From Lewinellaceae bacterium (GTDB lineage Bacteria; Bacteroidota; Bacteroidia; Chitinophagales; Saprospiraceae), in NCBI GenBank assembly GCA_020636275.1, contig JACJYD010000001.1:124001-188000 (forward strand): a stretch of DNA of 64,000 nt, given 5' to 3'. The position numbers and the translations under genes are program-made. The notes beneath the pieces are model-generated. The model was not told where the DNA came from, made no database searches, and saw only the letters and a program-made list of their open reading frames with translations. This document shows positions 26,192 through 35,626 of this stretch, piece after piece (the stretch's first letter is position 1; every line of letters starts with the position of its first letter).

Positions 26192-27652
26192 CTAATTTTC
26201 TGGAAAGGCCTTTTCTTTTCGGAATTCGGCTAAAACCTTCTTCGGACTCACCAGTTGAAAGGCCATAGCCAGCAATCCGCTGCCGAACAGACCGAGCAAA
26301 AAGCGGCCTTGCCAGGAGAAAGGCGTAATTCTGGTCAGAAGGAAGAACAGCGCACCTGCACTGACGGCAAACAGCAGTTGGCGAAATAGGGATTTGCCCG
26401 CCGGCAAAGCCTTTAACATGCGGTGGGCAAGTACCATTTGAGCGATCCAGATCAGGGCCTGGGTGACCAGCGTGGCTACCGTAGCGCCCCAGGCTTTATA
26501 GGTTGGGATGAGGATGAAATTCAGGGTGGCATTCAGCGCGATACCGATCATGAAAAGCCGGTTGAGCGGGCCAAGCTTGCCGTTTGCGGTAAGCAAGGTG
26601 CCGAATACATAGGAGCCGCTTACCGCTACAAACCCCAGCATGAGATAGCCCAGCACTTCTCCCCAATAGGGTGTTGCGTCGTGGTACAGCCAGAAAGCGA
26701 TCTCATTTCGAAAGAAAAAAACGCCCAGGCTCAGCGTCCAGGCGCCGGCCATGATGAGCTGAAAACTGGTCTCTACCAGAGGCCGAACGGGCTCTTTCGT
26801 TTTCAAAAGCCGGGCAAACATGGGCAGCAACAGGGTGGCGAACAAATACCCGATCATATTACTGGCGTCGAGCAGGCGGTAGGCCGATGCATAGACCCCA
26901 GCCTCGTGCTTGCCATCCGGCAGCAGGCGTTCCAGCATTACGGCATCCATGCGGGTGTAAAGGGTCATGAGCAGAATGACCAGAGCAAAAGGCATGCTGT
27001 TGCGCAGGAACCAGACCACCAGGGGTGTTTTCCACCGCAGGCGTATTTTGGGTAAATGACGCCGTAAAACCCAAAAGGCCGCTATCCCCGTGATGCCCAT
27101 GGATGCCGCCTGGGAATAGACCAGCCACTCGATCCGGAAAGGCCCTACCCAACGGACGGATAAAAGCAGGAAACCGGCGATTCCGATCAGCAAAAACCGG
27201 TCGAGCGCCGAGAGCAGGCTGTCGGTTCGGTAAAACCCCAACCCCGAAATATTGGACCGAAGAAAAAGCACGAAAGAGCTCAATACCTGCACGATCAACA
27301 CCCAGCCGAGCAATGGCCAAACCTGAAGGGGGTAACCCAGCAAGGCGGCAATGCCCAATGCCAGGAACAAATACACCCAACTCAGTACGATCTTCAACAG
27401 GAGCAGGTTGGGGAAGTATTTCCCGATCAATTGCCGGTGCTGGGAAATTGCCCGGTTATTGAAATTTTGAATACCGAAATCGTGCACGATCTGCAACAGC
27501 AGCGCCAGATTGAAAAAGGTAAAGTAAAGACCATATGTTTCCGTCCCCACCGCATTCTGCACGGTCCGGTCGATCCCAAAGATGTAGAAGGGCTTGACCA
27601 GCAAGTTCAGCGTCAGGAGCAAAGCGATGTTGAGGAGGAATTGGCGGTTCAT
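26192..27652 (-). CDS. Oligosaccharide flippase family protein (Wzx-like)
   Basis: The 486-residue protein has about 14 membrane helices and the start pattern FLLNIALLLTLNLLVKPFYI, followed by DRTVQNAVGTETYGLYFTFFNLALLLQIV and NNRAISQH, typical of Wzx-type flippases of the MOP superfamily. It would turn a lipid-linked sugar across the inner membrane. The start overlaps the mnmG stop (ATGA at 27649-27652). It belongs to the polysaccharide block that continues with the Wzz-like and ligase-like genes. Confidence 0.87.
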   Translation of the reverse strand: MNRQFLLNIALLLTLNLLVKPFYIFGIDRTVQNAVGTETYGLYFTFFNLALLLQIVHDFGIQNFNNRAISQHRQLIGKYFPNLLLLKIVLSWVYLFLALGIAALLGYPLQVWPLLGWVLIVQVLSSFVLFLRSNISGLGFYRTDSLLSALDRFLLIGIAGFLLLSVRWVGPFRIEWLVYSQAASMGITGIAAFWVLRRHLPKIRLRWKTPLVVWFLRNSMPFALVILLMTLYTRMDAVMLERLLPDGKHEAGVYASAYRLLDASNMIGYLFATLLLPMFARLLKTKEPVRPLVETSFQLIMAGAWTLSLGVFFFRNEIAFWLYHDATPYWGEVLGYLMLGFVAVSGSYVFGTLLTANGKLGPLNRLFMIGIALNATLNFILIPTYKAWGATVATLVTQALIWIAQMVLAHRMLKALPAGKSLFRQLLFAVSAGALFFLLTRITPFSWQGRFLLGLFGSGLLAMAFQLVSPKKVLAEFRKEKAFPEN

Positions 27653-29514
27653 CTTCCCATATGCACTAGCAATATCGAAATATCTGCCGGCGAAACTCCG
27701 CTGATGCGACTGGCCTGGCCAATGGTTCGGGGACGGATCTTCGACAATTTTTCACGGGCTTCCTTGGAGAGGGAGCCCAGCTGACGGTAGTCAAAATCGT
27801 CGAAAATGCGGACTTCTTCAAGGCGGTTCATTTTATCCACCATCTCCTGTTCCTTGTGGATATAGCCCTCGTATTTCATATTGATGTCAGCCAGTTCAAT
27901 AAACTCGAAGTCGTAGGGTTCGAGGAACCGGTCGAGGTGGGGCAGCACTCCCCGGAGGTCCTGAATGCTAATGTTGGGACGCAGGAGCACGGGATGCAGT
28001 TTGCCTTTTTGCTTCAGGGGGGCTGAGCCGATGCGTTCGAGGTATGCGTTGAGCTGTTCGGGTTCGATGCTGGTTTCGCGGAAATATTTTTCGATCGCAG
28101 CGGCAGCCCCGGCCTTGGCCTGAACGCGTTCCATGCGTTCTTCCATGTCCTGCATACCCAATTTGTGGGCCAGTGGAGTGAGGCGCAGATCGGCATTGTC
28201 CTGCCGCAGCAGGATGCGGTATTCGGCGCGGGAAGTGAACATGCGGTAGGGCTCCTGGGTGCCTTTGTTCACCAGATCGTCGATCAGTACCCCGATATAG
28301 GCTTCCGAACGCTTGAGGATGAAAGGCTCCTGCTCCACGACCGCGAGGTGGGCATTAATGCCTGCCATCAGGCCCTGGCAGCCGGCTTCTTCGTAGCCCG
28401 TCGTCCCGTTGATCTGTCCGGCGAAGAACAGGTTTTTAACCAAATGCGTTTCCAGCGATAGTTGCAACTGACTGGGCGGGAAGTAGTCGTATTCGATGGC
28501 ATAGCCCGGCCTGAACATCTTGGCGTTCTCCAGGCCCGGGATCATGCGAAGGGCTTTGTATTGCACGTCTTCCGGAAGCGACGACGAAAAACCGTTGATG
28601 TAGATCTCGCAGGTATCCCACCCCTCCGGCTCGATGAAGAGCTGGTGGCGGTCGCGGTCGGCAAATCGGTCGATCTTGTCTTCAATAGACGGGCAATAGC
28701 GGGGGCCCAGGCCCTGAATGCGGCCGTTGAACATTGGCGAGCGGTCGAAGCCCGTGCGCAGCATGTCGTGCACCTTTTGGTTGGTGTAGGTGACGTGACA
28801 GGGAAGCTGCTTTTCCAGTTTCGGCGTATCGGTATAGGAGAATTTCCCGCCATCCGGGTCGCCCTCCTGGATCTCGGTCTTGCTGTAGTCGATCGTGCGG
28901 CCATCGATACGGGGCGGGGTTCCCGTTTTCATACGGCCCGCTTCAAAGCCCAGCTCGACGAGTTGTTCGGTAATGCCTTTGGCCGCTTTTTCGCCGGCCC
29001 GGCCGCCGCCGAACTGTTTTTCGCCAATATGAATGATACCATTGAGAAAGGTACCATTGGTAAGCACCACCGCTTTGCCCGGTATTTCCAGGCCCATGCT
29101 CGTGCGCACACCGCGCACTATGCCGTCTTTGACCACCAATCCGCTGACCATTTCCTGCCAGAAATCGATATTCGGGTGCGCTTCCAGCATTTGCCGCCAC
29201 TTGCGGGCGAAGAGCATCCGGTCGCTCTGTGCGCGCGGACTCCACATGGCCGGTCCTTTCGAGCGGTTCAGCATGCGGAACTGCACCATGGTGTGGTCGG
29301 TGACGATCCCTGAATAGCCGCCCAGTGCGTCGATCTCGCGCACGATCTGGCCCTTTGCCACCCCTCCCATAGCCGGATTGCAAGACATCTGGGCGATGGT
29401 TTGCATGTTCATCGTCGCCAACAGGACCTTTGAGCCCATGTTGGCGGCTGCGGCCGCGGCTTCGCATCCGGCGTGCCCGGCGCCTACTACAATCACGTCG
29501 TATTCAGGAAACAT
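27649..29514 (-). CDS. mnmG: tRNA uridine 5-carboxymethylaminomethyl modification enzyme MnmG
   Basis: The 621-residue protein opens with the FAD-binding GxGHAGCEAA motif (VIVVGAGHAGCEAA) and has MSCNPAMGGVAKGQIVREID, GTFLNG and GRAGE, all typical of MnmG/GidA, plus the C-terminal tRNA-interacting domain (ISGVSPADISILLVHM). With MnmE it modifies U34 of several tRNAs in the cytosol using FAD and methylene-tetrahydrofolate. Length fits the family. It precedes the polysaccharide block and overlaps its first gene by four bases, an association that looks incidental. Confidence 0.97.
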   Translation of the reverse strand: MFPEYDVIVVGAGHAGCEAAAAAANMGSKVLLATMNMQTIAQMSCNPAMGGVAKGQIVREIDALGGYSGIVTDHTMVQFRMLNRSKGPAMWSPRAQSDRMLFARKWRQMLEAHPNIDFWQEMVSGLVVKDGIVRGVRTSMGLEIPGKAVVLTNGTFLNGIIHIGEKQFGGGRAGEKAAKGITEQLVELGFEAGRMKTGTPPRIDGRTIDYSKTEIQEGDPDGGKFSYTDTPKLEKQLPCHVTYTNQKVHDMLRTGFDRSPMFNGRIQGLGPRYCPSIEDKIDRFADRDRHQLFIEPEGWDTCEIYINGFSSSLPEDVQYKALRMIPGLENAKMFRPGYAIEYDYFPPSQLQLSLETHLVKNLFFAGQINGTTGYEEAGCQGLMAGINAHLAVVEQEPFILKRSEAYIGVLIDDLVNKGTQEPYRMFTSRAEYRILLRQDNADLRLTPLAHKLGMQDMEERMERVQAKAGAAAAIEKYFRETSIEPEQLNAYLERIGSAPLKQKGKLHPVLLRPNISIQDLRGVLPHLDRFLEPYDFEFIELADINMKYEGYIHKEQEMVDKMNRLEEVRIFDDFDYRQLGSLSKEAREKLSKIRPRTIGQASRISGVSPADISILLVHMGR

Positions 29515-29649
29515 TAGGGTGGATTCTTTTTGTTTTTAAGTACACGGATCGATTATGATCCTTTTATAATTTGCGCAGATTGGATCTCAATAAGTCATAA
29601 ACGATCCGAACAAATCAGTGTACCTCCATAAAAATGACTGCAAAGTTAA

Positions 29650-29657
29650 TATTTTTG
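29650..29657 (+). promoter_or_regulatory. -7 element adjoining the M15 peptidase ATG
   Basis: TATTTTTG matches TANNTTTG and ends 5 bases before the ATG at 29663. This would predict a leaderless mRNA. No -33 TTTG was found at the usual distance. Confidence 0.4.
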
Positions 29658-29662
29658 GCACT

Positions 29663-30430
29663 ATGAAAATATGGACCTTCTTTCTCTTCGCCGCGTTGTC
29701 ATGTGCACCTGTTTCTACAGAACAAAAAAATTCGATGACGGTTCCTTCCGCCGAAAAATTGGATTTTCCCTCTATCGATTATATCATGGGGAAATTCGAT
29801 CCGGCCAAACATCCGGACTTTACCCTGATCCCCACCTCCTATGCCGACCGGGAGGGGCTGTATCTGCGGAAAGACGTGTTTGAAGCCTATAAAAAGATGC
29901 ACGCTGCCGCAAAAGCGGAGGGGGTGAACCTCGTCATCATTTCTGCCACCCGGCCTTTCAAGTACCAAAAAGGGATTTGGGAAGCCAAGTGGAACGGCCA
30001 ACGCCTGGTCGAAGGAAAAGACTTGTCCAAGACCATCCCCGACCCGAAGCAACGGGCCCTGAAGATCCTGGAATACAGTTCCATGCCCGGCACCTCCCGC
30101 CATCACTGGGGTACCGATTTTGACCTCAACGATCTGGAGGACGCTTACTTTCAATCAGGCGCCGGCAAAAAGGTTTACGAATGGCTTACTGCCCACGCTT
30201 CCGCTTATGGGTTTTGCCAGGTGTACACCCCAAAAGGCGCCGACCGACCCGAAGGCTATAACGAAGAAAAATGGCATTGGAGCTACGTACCGGTAGCCAG
30301 CCAACTAACTGGTTTTGCTTCCCAACACCTGACCGATGAAATGATCAGCGGATTTCAGGGAGCGGAAGCGGCCGGGTCGATCGGGGTCGTGAAAAAGTAT
30401 GTTTTGGGGATCAACCCGGAATGTCTTTAG
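29663..30430 (+). CDS. M15 family D-alanyl-D-alanine carboxypeptidase lipoprotein (VanY-like)
   Basis: The 255-residue protein has a lipoprotein signal (MKIWTFFLFAALSC, cysteine 14) and the VanY metallopeptidase pattern: SATRPFKYQKGIWEAKW, GTSRHHWGTDFDLN (zinc histidine and aspartate), and EEKWHWSY (catalytic glutamate and zinc histidine). It would trim the terminal D-alanine of peptidoglycan stems in the periplasm. Members of this family keep cell-wall turnover going. It is divergent from mnmG and convergent with the FMN-binding lipoprotein gene. Confidence 0.88.
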   Translation: MKIWTFFLFAALSCAPVSTEQKNSMTVPSAEKLDFPSIDYIMGKFDPAKHPDFTLIPTSYADREGLYLRKDVFEAYKKMHAAAKAEGVNLVIISATRPFKYQKGIWEAKWNGQRLVEGKDLSKTIPDPKQRALKILEYSSMPGTSRHHWGTDFDLNDLEDAYFQSGAGKKVYEWLTAHASAYGFCQVYTPKGADRPEGYNEEKWHWSYVPVASQLTGFASQHLTDEMISGFQGAEAAGSIGVVKKYVLGINPECL

Positions 30431-30454
30431 AATTCAACAGGACCGTTTTCCCTG

Positions 30455-31141
30455 TCATTGATCGGCGGATAAAAGCAAGGCCTTGTAGTTGTCCAGCATG
30501 TTGTTGAACATAGCCTGTATCCCGTTGTTGGTCACAGTGGCCCCGGAAGTGCCGTCGATCTTGGTGTCTCCAAACTGATACACTTCCCGCTTGGGATTGC
30601 TCATATAATTGAGCTGCCCGTTCGCCACCAGTTTGGCGCCTGCATATTGTTCCTGGTACCAATCCAGGCTGATATCGCCGCCATAGGTGCGGGTTTCATC
30701 TTTATGGAAAAAGGCGATGCGGATAATGGACTTCGTTTGCTCGTCATAGACCACATAGCTCCAGACATTTCCTGCGTAGCCGTATCCCTCCATGTACAGG
30801 ATATCTATATTCGGGTGATCTTTTAATTTCCAATAGGGCACGAAATCGAGTTTGTGCATCCGGAAATTGGCACGCAGATCCTTGTCGAAAGAGATAAACC
30901 GGGTGAGCGGGTAGGAGTTGCCTTTAACGAGCACGTAGGGTTGAAGCTCCTGTTCAATGTTTTTATCGTTGATCTTCGGAAATTCCCAGCGGAGGGTTTC
31001 CACGAGTTCTTCCTTTTGCTGAGCTTCGAGGGAAGAAGAATTCGGATAGCTTTGTGCCAGCTTTAATTTGGATGTGCAGGATGAAGGAAGGAGGGCTAAT
31101 GCAATGATTCCCAGCCCCCAGGTAATTCGGGAGATTCGCAT
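30455..31141 (-). CDS. Orphan FMN-binding-domain lipoprotein with flavinylation motif
   Basis: The 228-residue protein has a signal peptide with a possible lipid-anchored cysteine (residue 22) and a C-terminal FMN-binding domain. The motif DGTSGATVTNNG (residues 196-207) matches the ApbE flavin-transfer target [ST]GA[ST]xT found in NqrC and RnfG; threonine 204 would carry FMN. Flavinylated extracytosolic proteins take part in electron transfer. No other Nqr/Rnf subunit, ApbE gene or oxidoreductase partner lies in this window. Closely similar proteins are not recognisable to me by name. Confidence 0.65.
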   Translation of the reverse strand: MRISRITWGLGIIALALLPSSCTSKLKLAQSYPNSSSLEAQQKEELVETLRWEFPKINDKNIEQELQPYVLVKGNSYPLTRFISFDKDLRANFRMHKLDFVPYWKLKDHPNIDILYMEGYGYAGNVWSYVVYDEQTKSIIRIAFFHKDETRTYGGDISLDWYQEQYAGAKLVANGQLNYMSNPKREVYQFGDTKIDGTSGATVTNNGIQAMFNNMLDNYKALLLSADQ

Positions 31142-31273
31142 GATGTTTTTTGTTTGTTAGTGCGAAAATATGAAGATTAAATCATGTATTAAAACCTTTT
31201 AAGGGCTTGAGAAGTTGCTTTAATGAAATGATAAATGAAGGGCTCCGTAGCCCATTCAAAGAAAAATAGAACT

Positions 31274-31828
31274 ATGGCATTTACAGAATCTACCATGTTG
31301 GACCTGGGGACGAAAGCCCCGGACTTTTCACTGCCTGATACGGTTTCGGGCCGTACGGTTTCATTGAAGGATGTCAAGACCGACAAGGGCTTGGTTGTCA
31401 TTTTTTTATGCAACCACTGTCCCTATGTGATCCACGTCAATCCGGAGATCGTCCGGCTTTCAAAGGAGTATTTGGCAAAAGGGATTGGTTTTGTCGGAAT
31501 CAGTTCCAACGATGCGGAAAAATATCCGGAGGACGCCCCCGAAAAAATGAAGGAAGTGGCACAAAAACTGGGCTATCCGTTCCCCTACCTGTATGATGAA
31601 AGTCAGGAAGTGGCGCGGGTCTACGATGCCGCCTGTACGCCGGATTTCTATGTGTTTGACAAAGACCTCGTTCTGGTTTACCGCGGTCGTTTGGACGATT
31701 CGCGCCCGAAGAACGACAATCCGTTGACAGGAAAGGACCTGCGGGCGGCGCTGGATGCCGTGTTGGCAGGGCAACCGGTTTCGGAGGTACAGTATCCGAG
31801 TGGGGGCTGTAATATCAAATGGAAATAG
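31274..31828 (+). CDS. Thioredoxin-fold redoxin (AhpC/TSA-like)
   Basis: The 184-residue protein begins MAFTESTMLDLGTKAPDFSL and has the thioredoxin-fold pattern of AhpC/TSA and TlpA-like redoxins: FLCNHCPYVIHVNPEIVRL with a CxxC motif, then ACTPDFYVFDKDLVLVYRG with the cis-proline loop, and the ending GGCNIKWK. It reduces disulfides or peroxides in the cytosol, as there is no signal peptide. The first ATG at 31235 belongs to an upstream extension and is disfavoured. Confidence 0.87.
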   Translation: MAFTESTMLDLGTKAPDFSLPDTVSGRTVSLKDVKTDKGLVVIFLCNHCPYVIHVNPEIVRLSKEYLAKGIGFVGISSNDAEKYPEDAPEKMKEVAQKLGYPFPYLYDESQEVARVYDAACTPDFYVFDKDLVLVYRGRLDDSRPKNDNPLTGKDLRAALDAVLAGQPVSEVQYPSGGCNIKWK

Positions 31829-31847
31829 ATCCGAGATACCTCGCCGC

Positions 31848-32783
31848 TTATTTGTTATAAAAGTTTTTCAAAAACTCCGGGAGATGGCGCAAGGCCGCCA
31901 GTTCCCGGTATCGGATGCCGGACTCATCTGCGGGAGCGCCGAAATAGGCTTTTCCGCCTTCCAGGTCCTTTGACACGCCGGCGCCGGCAAGCACCACGGC
32001 GCCTTTCCCGATGCGGACTGCCTGGATGACGCCAACCTGTCCGTACAATACCACTTCATCCTCAATGATCGTCTTTCCACCAATGCCGACCTGTCCGGCG
32101 ATGAGGCAGTTCTTGCCGATCACCGCGCCGTGGCCGACGTGCACCTGGCTATCCAGTTTAGTGCCTTCTCCGATGACCGTGTCGCCGGATACGCCTTTAT
32201 TGATGGTACACCCCGCGCCGATCTCCACGTGGTCTTCGATGACTACCCGGCCGCCGGAGCGCCATTTCTGAAAACCTTTTTCCGTTTTTTTATAATAAAA
32301 AGCATCTGTGCTGATGATGGCCCCGGCCTGGATGGTTACATGGTCGCCGATGACCGTATGCTCCCCGATATAGACATTGGCCTGGATGTAGCAATGGGCG
32401 CCGATGCGGACGTTAGGAGCGATCACCACATTGGGCTCGATAATGGCAGTGGGATGGATCTGCGCCAGGTCGCTGATATGGGCGGTAAGCGGCAGGAACG
32501 GGCGATACTCCCGAACCAATCCGTCGTAGGCTTCAAACGGATTTTCCACGACGAGGATGGCCTTCCCATCCGGGCAGATGGTGTCTTTGTTCAGGATGAT
32601 GATCGTCGCCTCCGATTCCAGCGCCCGTTTGTAGTATTTCTGTACGTCGGAGAAGGTGACATCACCCGGTTCCACCTTGTGGATCTCGTTGATGCCGGTG
32701 GCGAATAAGGTTTCATCTCCGATCAGCTTGGCGCCGATCTTGCTGGCCAATTCGCGGACGGATATGGGGGCAGGCAGTTTCAT
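31848..32783 (-). CDS. lpxD: UDP-3-O-acylglucosamine N-acyltransferase (LpxD)
   Basis: The 311-residue protein has an N-terminal LpxD domain (ISVRELASKIGAKLIGD; EPGDVTFSDVQKYYKRAL) and a left-handed beta helix of hexapeptide repeats from about residue 105 (HPTAIIEPNVVIAPNVRIG, VHVGHGAVIGKNCLIAGQVGIGG). The histidine in HVGHG corresponds to the catalytic base. The enzyme adds the N-linked acyl chain in lipid A synthesis. It is a little shorter than typical Bacteroidota LpxD. Alternatively it could be a close paralogue acting on another UDP-sugar. Confidence 0.82.
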   Translation of the reverse strand: MKLPAPISVRELASKIGAKLIGDETLFATGINEIHKVEPGDVTFSDVQKYYKRALESEATIIILNKDTICPDGKAILVVENPFEAYDGLVREYRPFLPLTAHISDLAQIHPTAIIEPNVVIAPNVRIGAHCYIQANVYIGEHTVIGDHVTIQAGAIISTDAFYYKKTEKGFQKWRSGGRVVIEDHVEIGAGCTINKGVSGDTVIGEGTKLDSQVHVGHGAVIGKNCLIAGQVGIGGKTIIEDEVVLYGQVGVIQAVRIGKGAVVLAGAGVSKDLEGGKAYFGAPADESGIRYRELAALRHLPEFLKNFYNK

Positions 32784-32827
32784 TTGTTTAGTTTTTATAG
32801 AGACCCCAGTTGTGGCGTCTTTACGGG

Positions 32828-35626
32828 TTAGTGGGCTTCCAACCAGTTTTTGCCCAGGCCCATTTCCACCAGGATAGGCACTTTCAGGTTGGGCATGGCG
32901 TATTTCATTCGGTCCTCGATGAGGGGTTTGAGAATTTCAATCTCGTCCTTGTGGGCGTCGAATACGAGTTCATCATGCACCTGAAGGATCATCTTGGTCT
33001 TGTAGTTGCCTTCCACCAATAACTGGTGAATGTCGATCATGGCCAGCTTGATCAGGTCGGCCGCCGTGCCCTGGATGGGGGTATTGATGGCGTTGCGTTC
33101 GGCATGGCTCCGCATTACGGCGTTCCGGCTATCGATATCGCGCAGATGGCGGCGACGCCCCATCAGGGTATTGACGTAGCCTTTTTTCCGGGCTTCTTCC
33201 ACTGTTTTTTCCATGTAGGATTTCAACCCTTTGTACTGGCGGAAATAGTTGTCGATCAGGTCCTTGGCTTCCGAGCGACTGATGTCGAGTTGCTTGGAAA
33301 GATTGAGCGAACCGGCGCCGTAGATGATGCTGAAATTGACGGTTTTGGCCCGGTAGCGCTGTTCTTTGGTCACTTCGTCGAAAGGAACCCCGAAAACGCG
33401 GGCAGCGGTGGCCCGGTGAATATCCTGTCCGGATTGAAACGCATCCAGCATGGCTTCATCGCCACTGATCTCTGCGATCAGGCGCAGTTCGATCTGGGAA
33501 TAATCGGCCGCGAGCAGGAGGTAGTCCTTGTCCTGCGGGATAAACGCCTCCCTGACCTTGGCTCCTTCCGGCGTGCGGATGGGGATGTTTTGCAGGTTGG
33601 GGTTGTTGGAACTGAGGCGGCCGGTGGCGGCAAGCGCCTGGTTGAACGAGCTATGGATGCGGCCGGTGCGGGGGTTTACCATTTTCGGCAAGGCATCGAC
33701 ATAGGTCGATTTGAGCTTGGTGAGCCCCCGGTGGCTCAGGATATATTCAATGACCGGATGCTCGTGGCTGAGTTCGGACAGTTTTTCCTCATCGGTGGAG
33801 TACTGGCCGGTCTTGGTCTTCTTCCAACGGTAGGGCACTTTGAGTTTTTCGAAGAGCACTTCGCCCACCTGTTTAGGCGAAGCGATATTGAAGCGGGCGC
33901 CGGCTGAATCATAGATCTGCTGTTCCAGATCGGCGATCTCCTTTTCGAGTTCGACCGAGTATTGGTTGAGATAATCCACATCGACGTTTACGCCGTGGTA
34001 CTCCATATCCACCAGTACGCGGATCAGGGGCTCTTCCATTTTGTGGTAGAGATCCTGAAGGCCTTCTTTTTCAAGGCGGGGCGCCAGGTAATCTTTCAGT
34101 TGGAGGGTAATATCGGCGTCTTCGGCGGCATATTCCACGATCTCGGAGATAGGCACTTCCCGCATGGTTTTTTGTTGGTTGCCCTTCTTGCCGATGAGCG
34201 CTTCGATGGGAATTGGTTGGTATTTCAGGTAGGTTTCTGCCAGGTAGTCCATGCCGTGGCGGAGTTCGGGTTCGATGAGGTAGTGGGCTACCATGGTGTC
34301 GAAGATGGGGCCTTTGATCGCGATGCCGTACCATTTGAGGACGATGGCGTCGTATTTGATGTTCTGGCCGATCTTTTGGATGCCCGGATTTTCCAACACG
34401 GCCCGAAATTCACGGACGACAGATAGGGCTTCTTCACGTTGTTCCGGTACGGGTACGTACCAGGCTTCATGGGGTTTGACGGAAAAAGAAAGACCGACCA
34501 GTTCTGCCAAATTAGGGTCTATATCGGTCGTTTCGGTATCCATGCAAAAGGCGAACTGCTCGGACAGAAGTTGGATCAAAGCGGCGCGCTTTGCCGGAGT
34601 GTCGGCCAGGTGGTACGTATGCGGGATGTCGGAGCTGGTTTTTTCCGCCATAGAGTGGGCAGGAGGCGCCTGCCGTTGAACGACCGGTTCGTTTGGGAAT
34701 AGGGAGCCCTGCACACCGGAGTTGCTGCTAGGACCCGGTACGGGATTCTCTTCTTCGCCCAGGATCTGCCGGGCCAGGGTGCGGAATTCCAATTCCTTGA
34801 AGATCTCGGCCAGGTGGCGGGCATCGTACGGGTCGAGTTGGAAGGCGTGTGGGTCGAACTGGATGGGCGCCTCGATGTCGATCGTAGCGAGTTGTTTGGA
34901 GAGAAGGGCTTGTTCGGCGTAGGTCTCTACGTTTTCTCTTTGTTTTCCCGCCAGTTCATCGGCATGGGCGATCAGGTTTTCAACCGAATCGTATTTTTCC
35001 AGCAGTTTGGCAGCGGTTTTGGGGCCGATACCTGGAATGCCGGGAATATTGTCTACTGAATCTCCCTGCAAACCAAGGATGTCGATGACCTGTTCAGTGC
35101 GGTTGATGCTCCAGTTTTCACAAACTTCCTTGACACCCCAGATCTCGATGCCGTTTCCCATCCGGGACGGTTTATACAGGAGGCAGTTATCGGTAACCAA
35201 TTGGGCAAAATCCTTATCGGGTGTTACCATATAAACGGTATAGCCTGCTTTTTCGGCCTGCTTGGCAAGGGTCCCGATCACATCGTCGGCTTCATACCCA
35301 TCGAGGGTGACGACGGGTATCTTGAACCCTTCCAGGATCGATTGGATATAGGGAATCGCAAAAGTGATATCTTCCGGTTGGGCTTCGCGATTGGCTTTGT
35401 ATTCCGGAAACATTTCATGGCGAAAAGTCGGAGTGGGCAGGTCGAATGAAACGGCCAGATGGGTGGGGTGTTCATTGCGAATAAGGTCCCAAAGGGTGCG
35501 CACAAAACCGGCCACCGCAGAGGTGTTCATACCTTTGGAGTTGATCAGGGGACGGCCGATAAACGCATAGTGTGCCCGGTAGACCAGGGCATGTCCGTCG
35601 AGAAGGAAAAGTTTCTTATCACTCAT
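32828..35626 (-). CDS. polA: DNA polymerase I
   Basis: The 932-residue protein has all three domains: 5' nuclease (MSDKKLFLLDGHALVYRAHYA; YEADDVIGTLAKQAE; IPGIPGIGPKTAAKLLEKY), 3'-5' exonuclease (FCMDTETTDIDPNL, with the DxE motif kept) and family A polymerase (DYSQIELRLIAEISGDEAML, YGAGSLNLSKQL, LQVHDELVFD). It fills gaps and removes RNA primers in the cytosol. The start at 35626 is used because the frame extension to 35704 has no family match. A hairpin sits directly against this ATG. Confidence 0.97.
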   Translation of the reverse strand: MSDKKLFLLDGHALVYRAHYAFIGRPLINSKGMNTSAVAGFVRTLWDLIRNEHPTHLAVSFDLPTPTFRHEMFPEYKANREAQPEDITFAIPYIQSILEGFKIPVVTLDGYEADDVIGTLAKQAEKAGYTVYMVTPDKDFAQLVTDNCLLYKPSRMGNGIEIWGVKEVCENWSINRTEQVIDILGLQGDSVDNIPGIPGIGPKTAAKLLEKYDSVENLIAHADELAGKQRENVETYAEQALLSKQLATIDIEAPIQFDPHAFQLDPYDARHLAEIFKELEFRTLARQILGEEENPVPGPSSNSGVQGSLFPNEPVVQRQAPPAHSMAEKTSSDIPHTYHLADTPAKRAALIQLLSEQFAFCMDTETTDIDPNLAELVGLSFSVKPHEAWYVPVPEQREEALSVVREFRAVLENPGIQKIGQNIKYDAIVLKWYGIAIKGPIFDTMVAHYLIEPELRHGMDYLAETYLKYQPIPIEALIGKKGNQQKTMREVPISEIVEYAAEDADITLQLKDYLAPRLEKEGLQDLYHKMEEPLIRVLVDMEYHGVNVDVDYLNQYSVELEKEIADLEQQIYDSAGARFNIASPKQVGEVLFEKLKVPYRWKKTKTGQYSTDEEKLSELSHEHPVIEYILSHRGLTKLKSTYVDALPKMVNPRTGRIHSSFNQALAATGRLSSNNPNLQNIPIRTPEGAKVREAFIPQDKDYLLLAADYSQIELRLIAEISGDEAMLDAFQSGQDIHRATAARVFGVPFDEVTKEQRYRAKTVNFSIIYGAGSLNLSKQLDISRSEAKDLIDNYFRQYKGLKSYMEKTVEEARKKGYVNTLMGRRRHLRDIDSRNAVMRSHAERNAINTPIQGTAADLIKLAMIDIHQLLVEGNYKTKMILQVHDELVFDAHKDEIEILKPLIEDRMKYAMPNLKVPILVEMGLGKNWLEAH

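Noticed and set aside
28462..29313. A 283-codon frame antisense to mnmG
   Set aside because: The mnmG reading has all expected motifs on the other strand, and this frame has none.
29551..29623. GTACACGGATCG and CGATCC...GTGTAC considered as a large dyad between mnmG and the M15 gene
   Set aside because: The two pairs are out of register by ten bases, so only short stems form; too weak to list.
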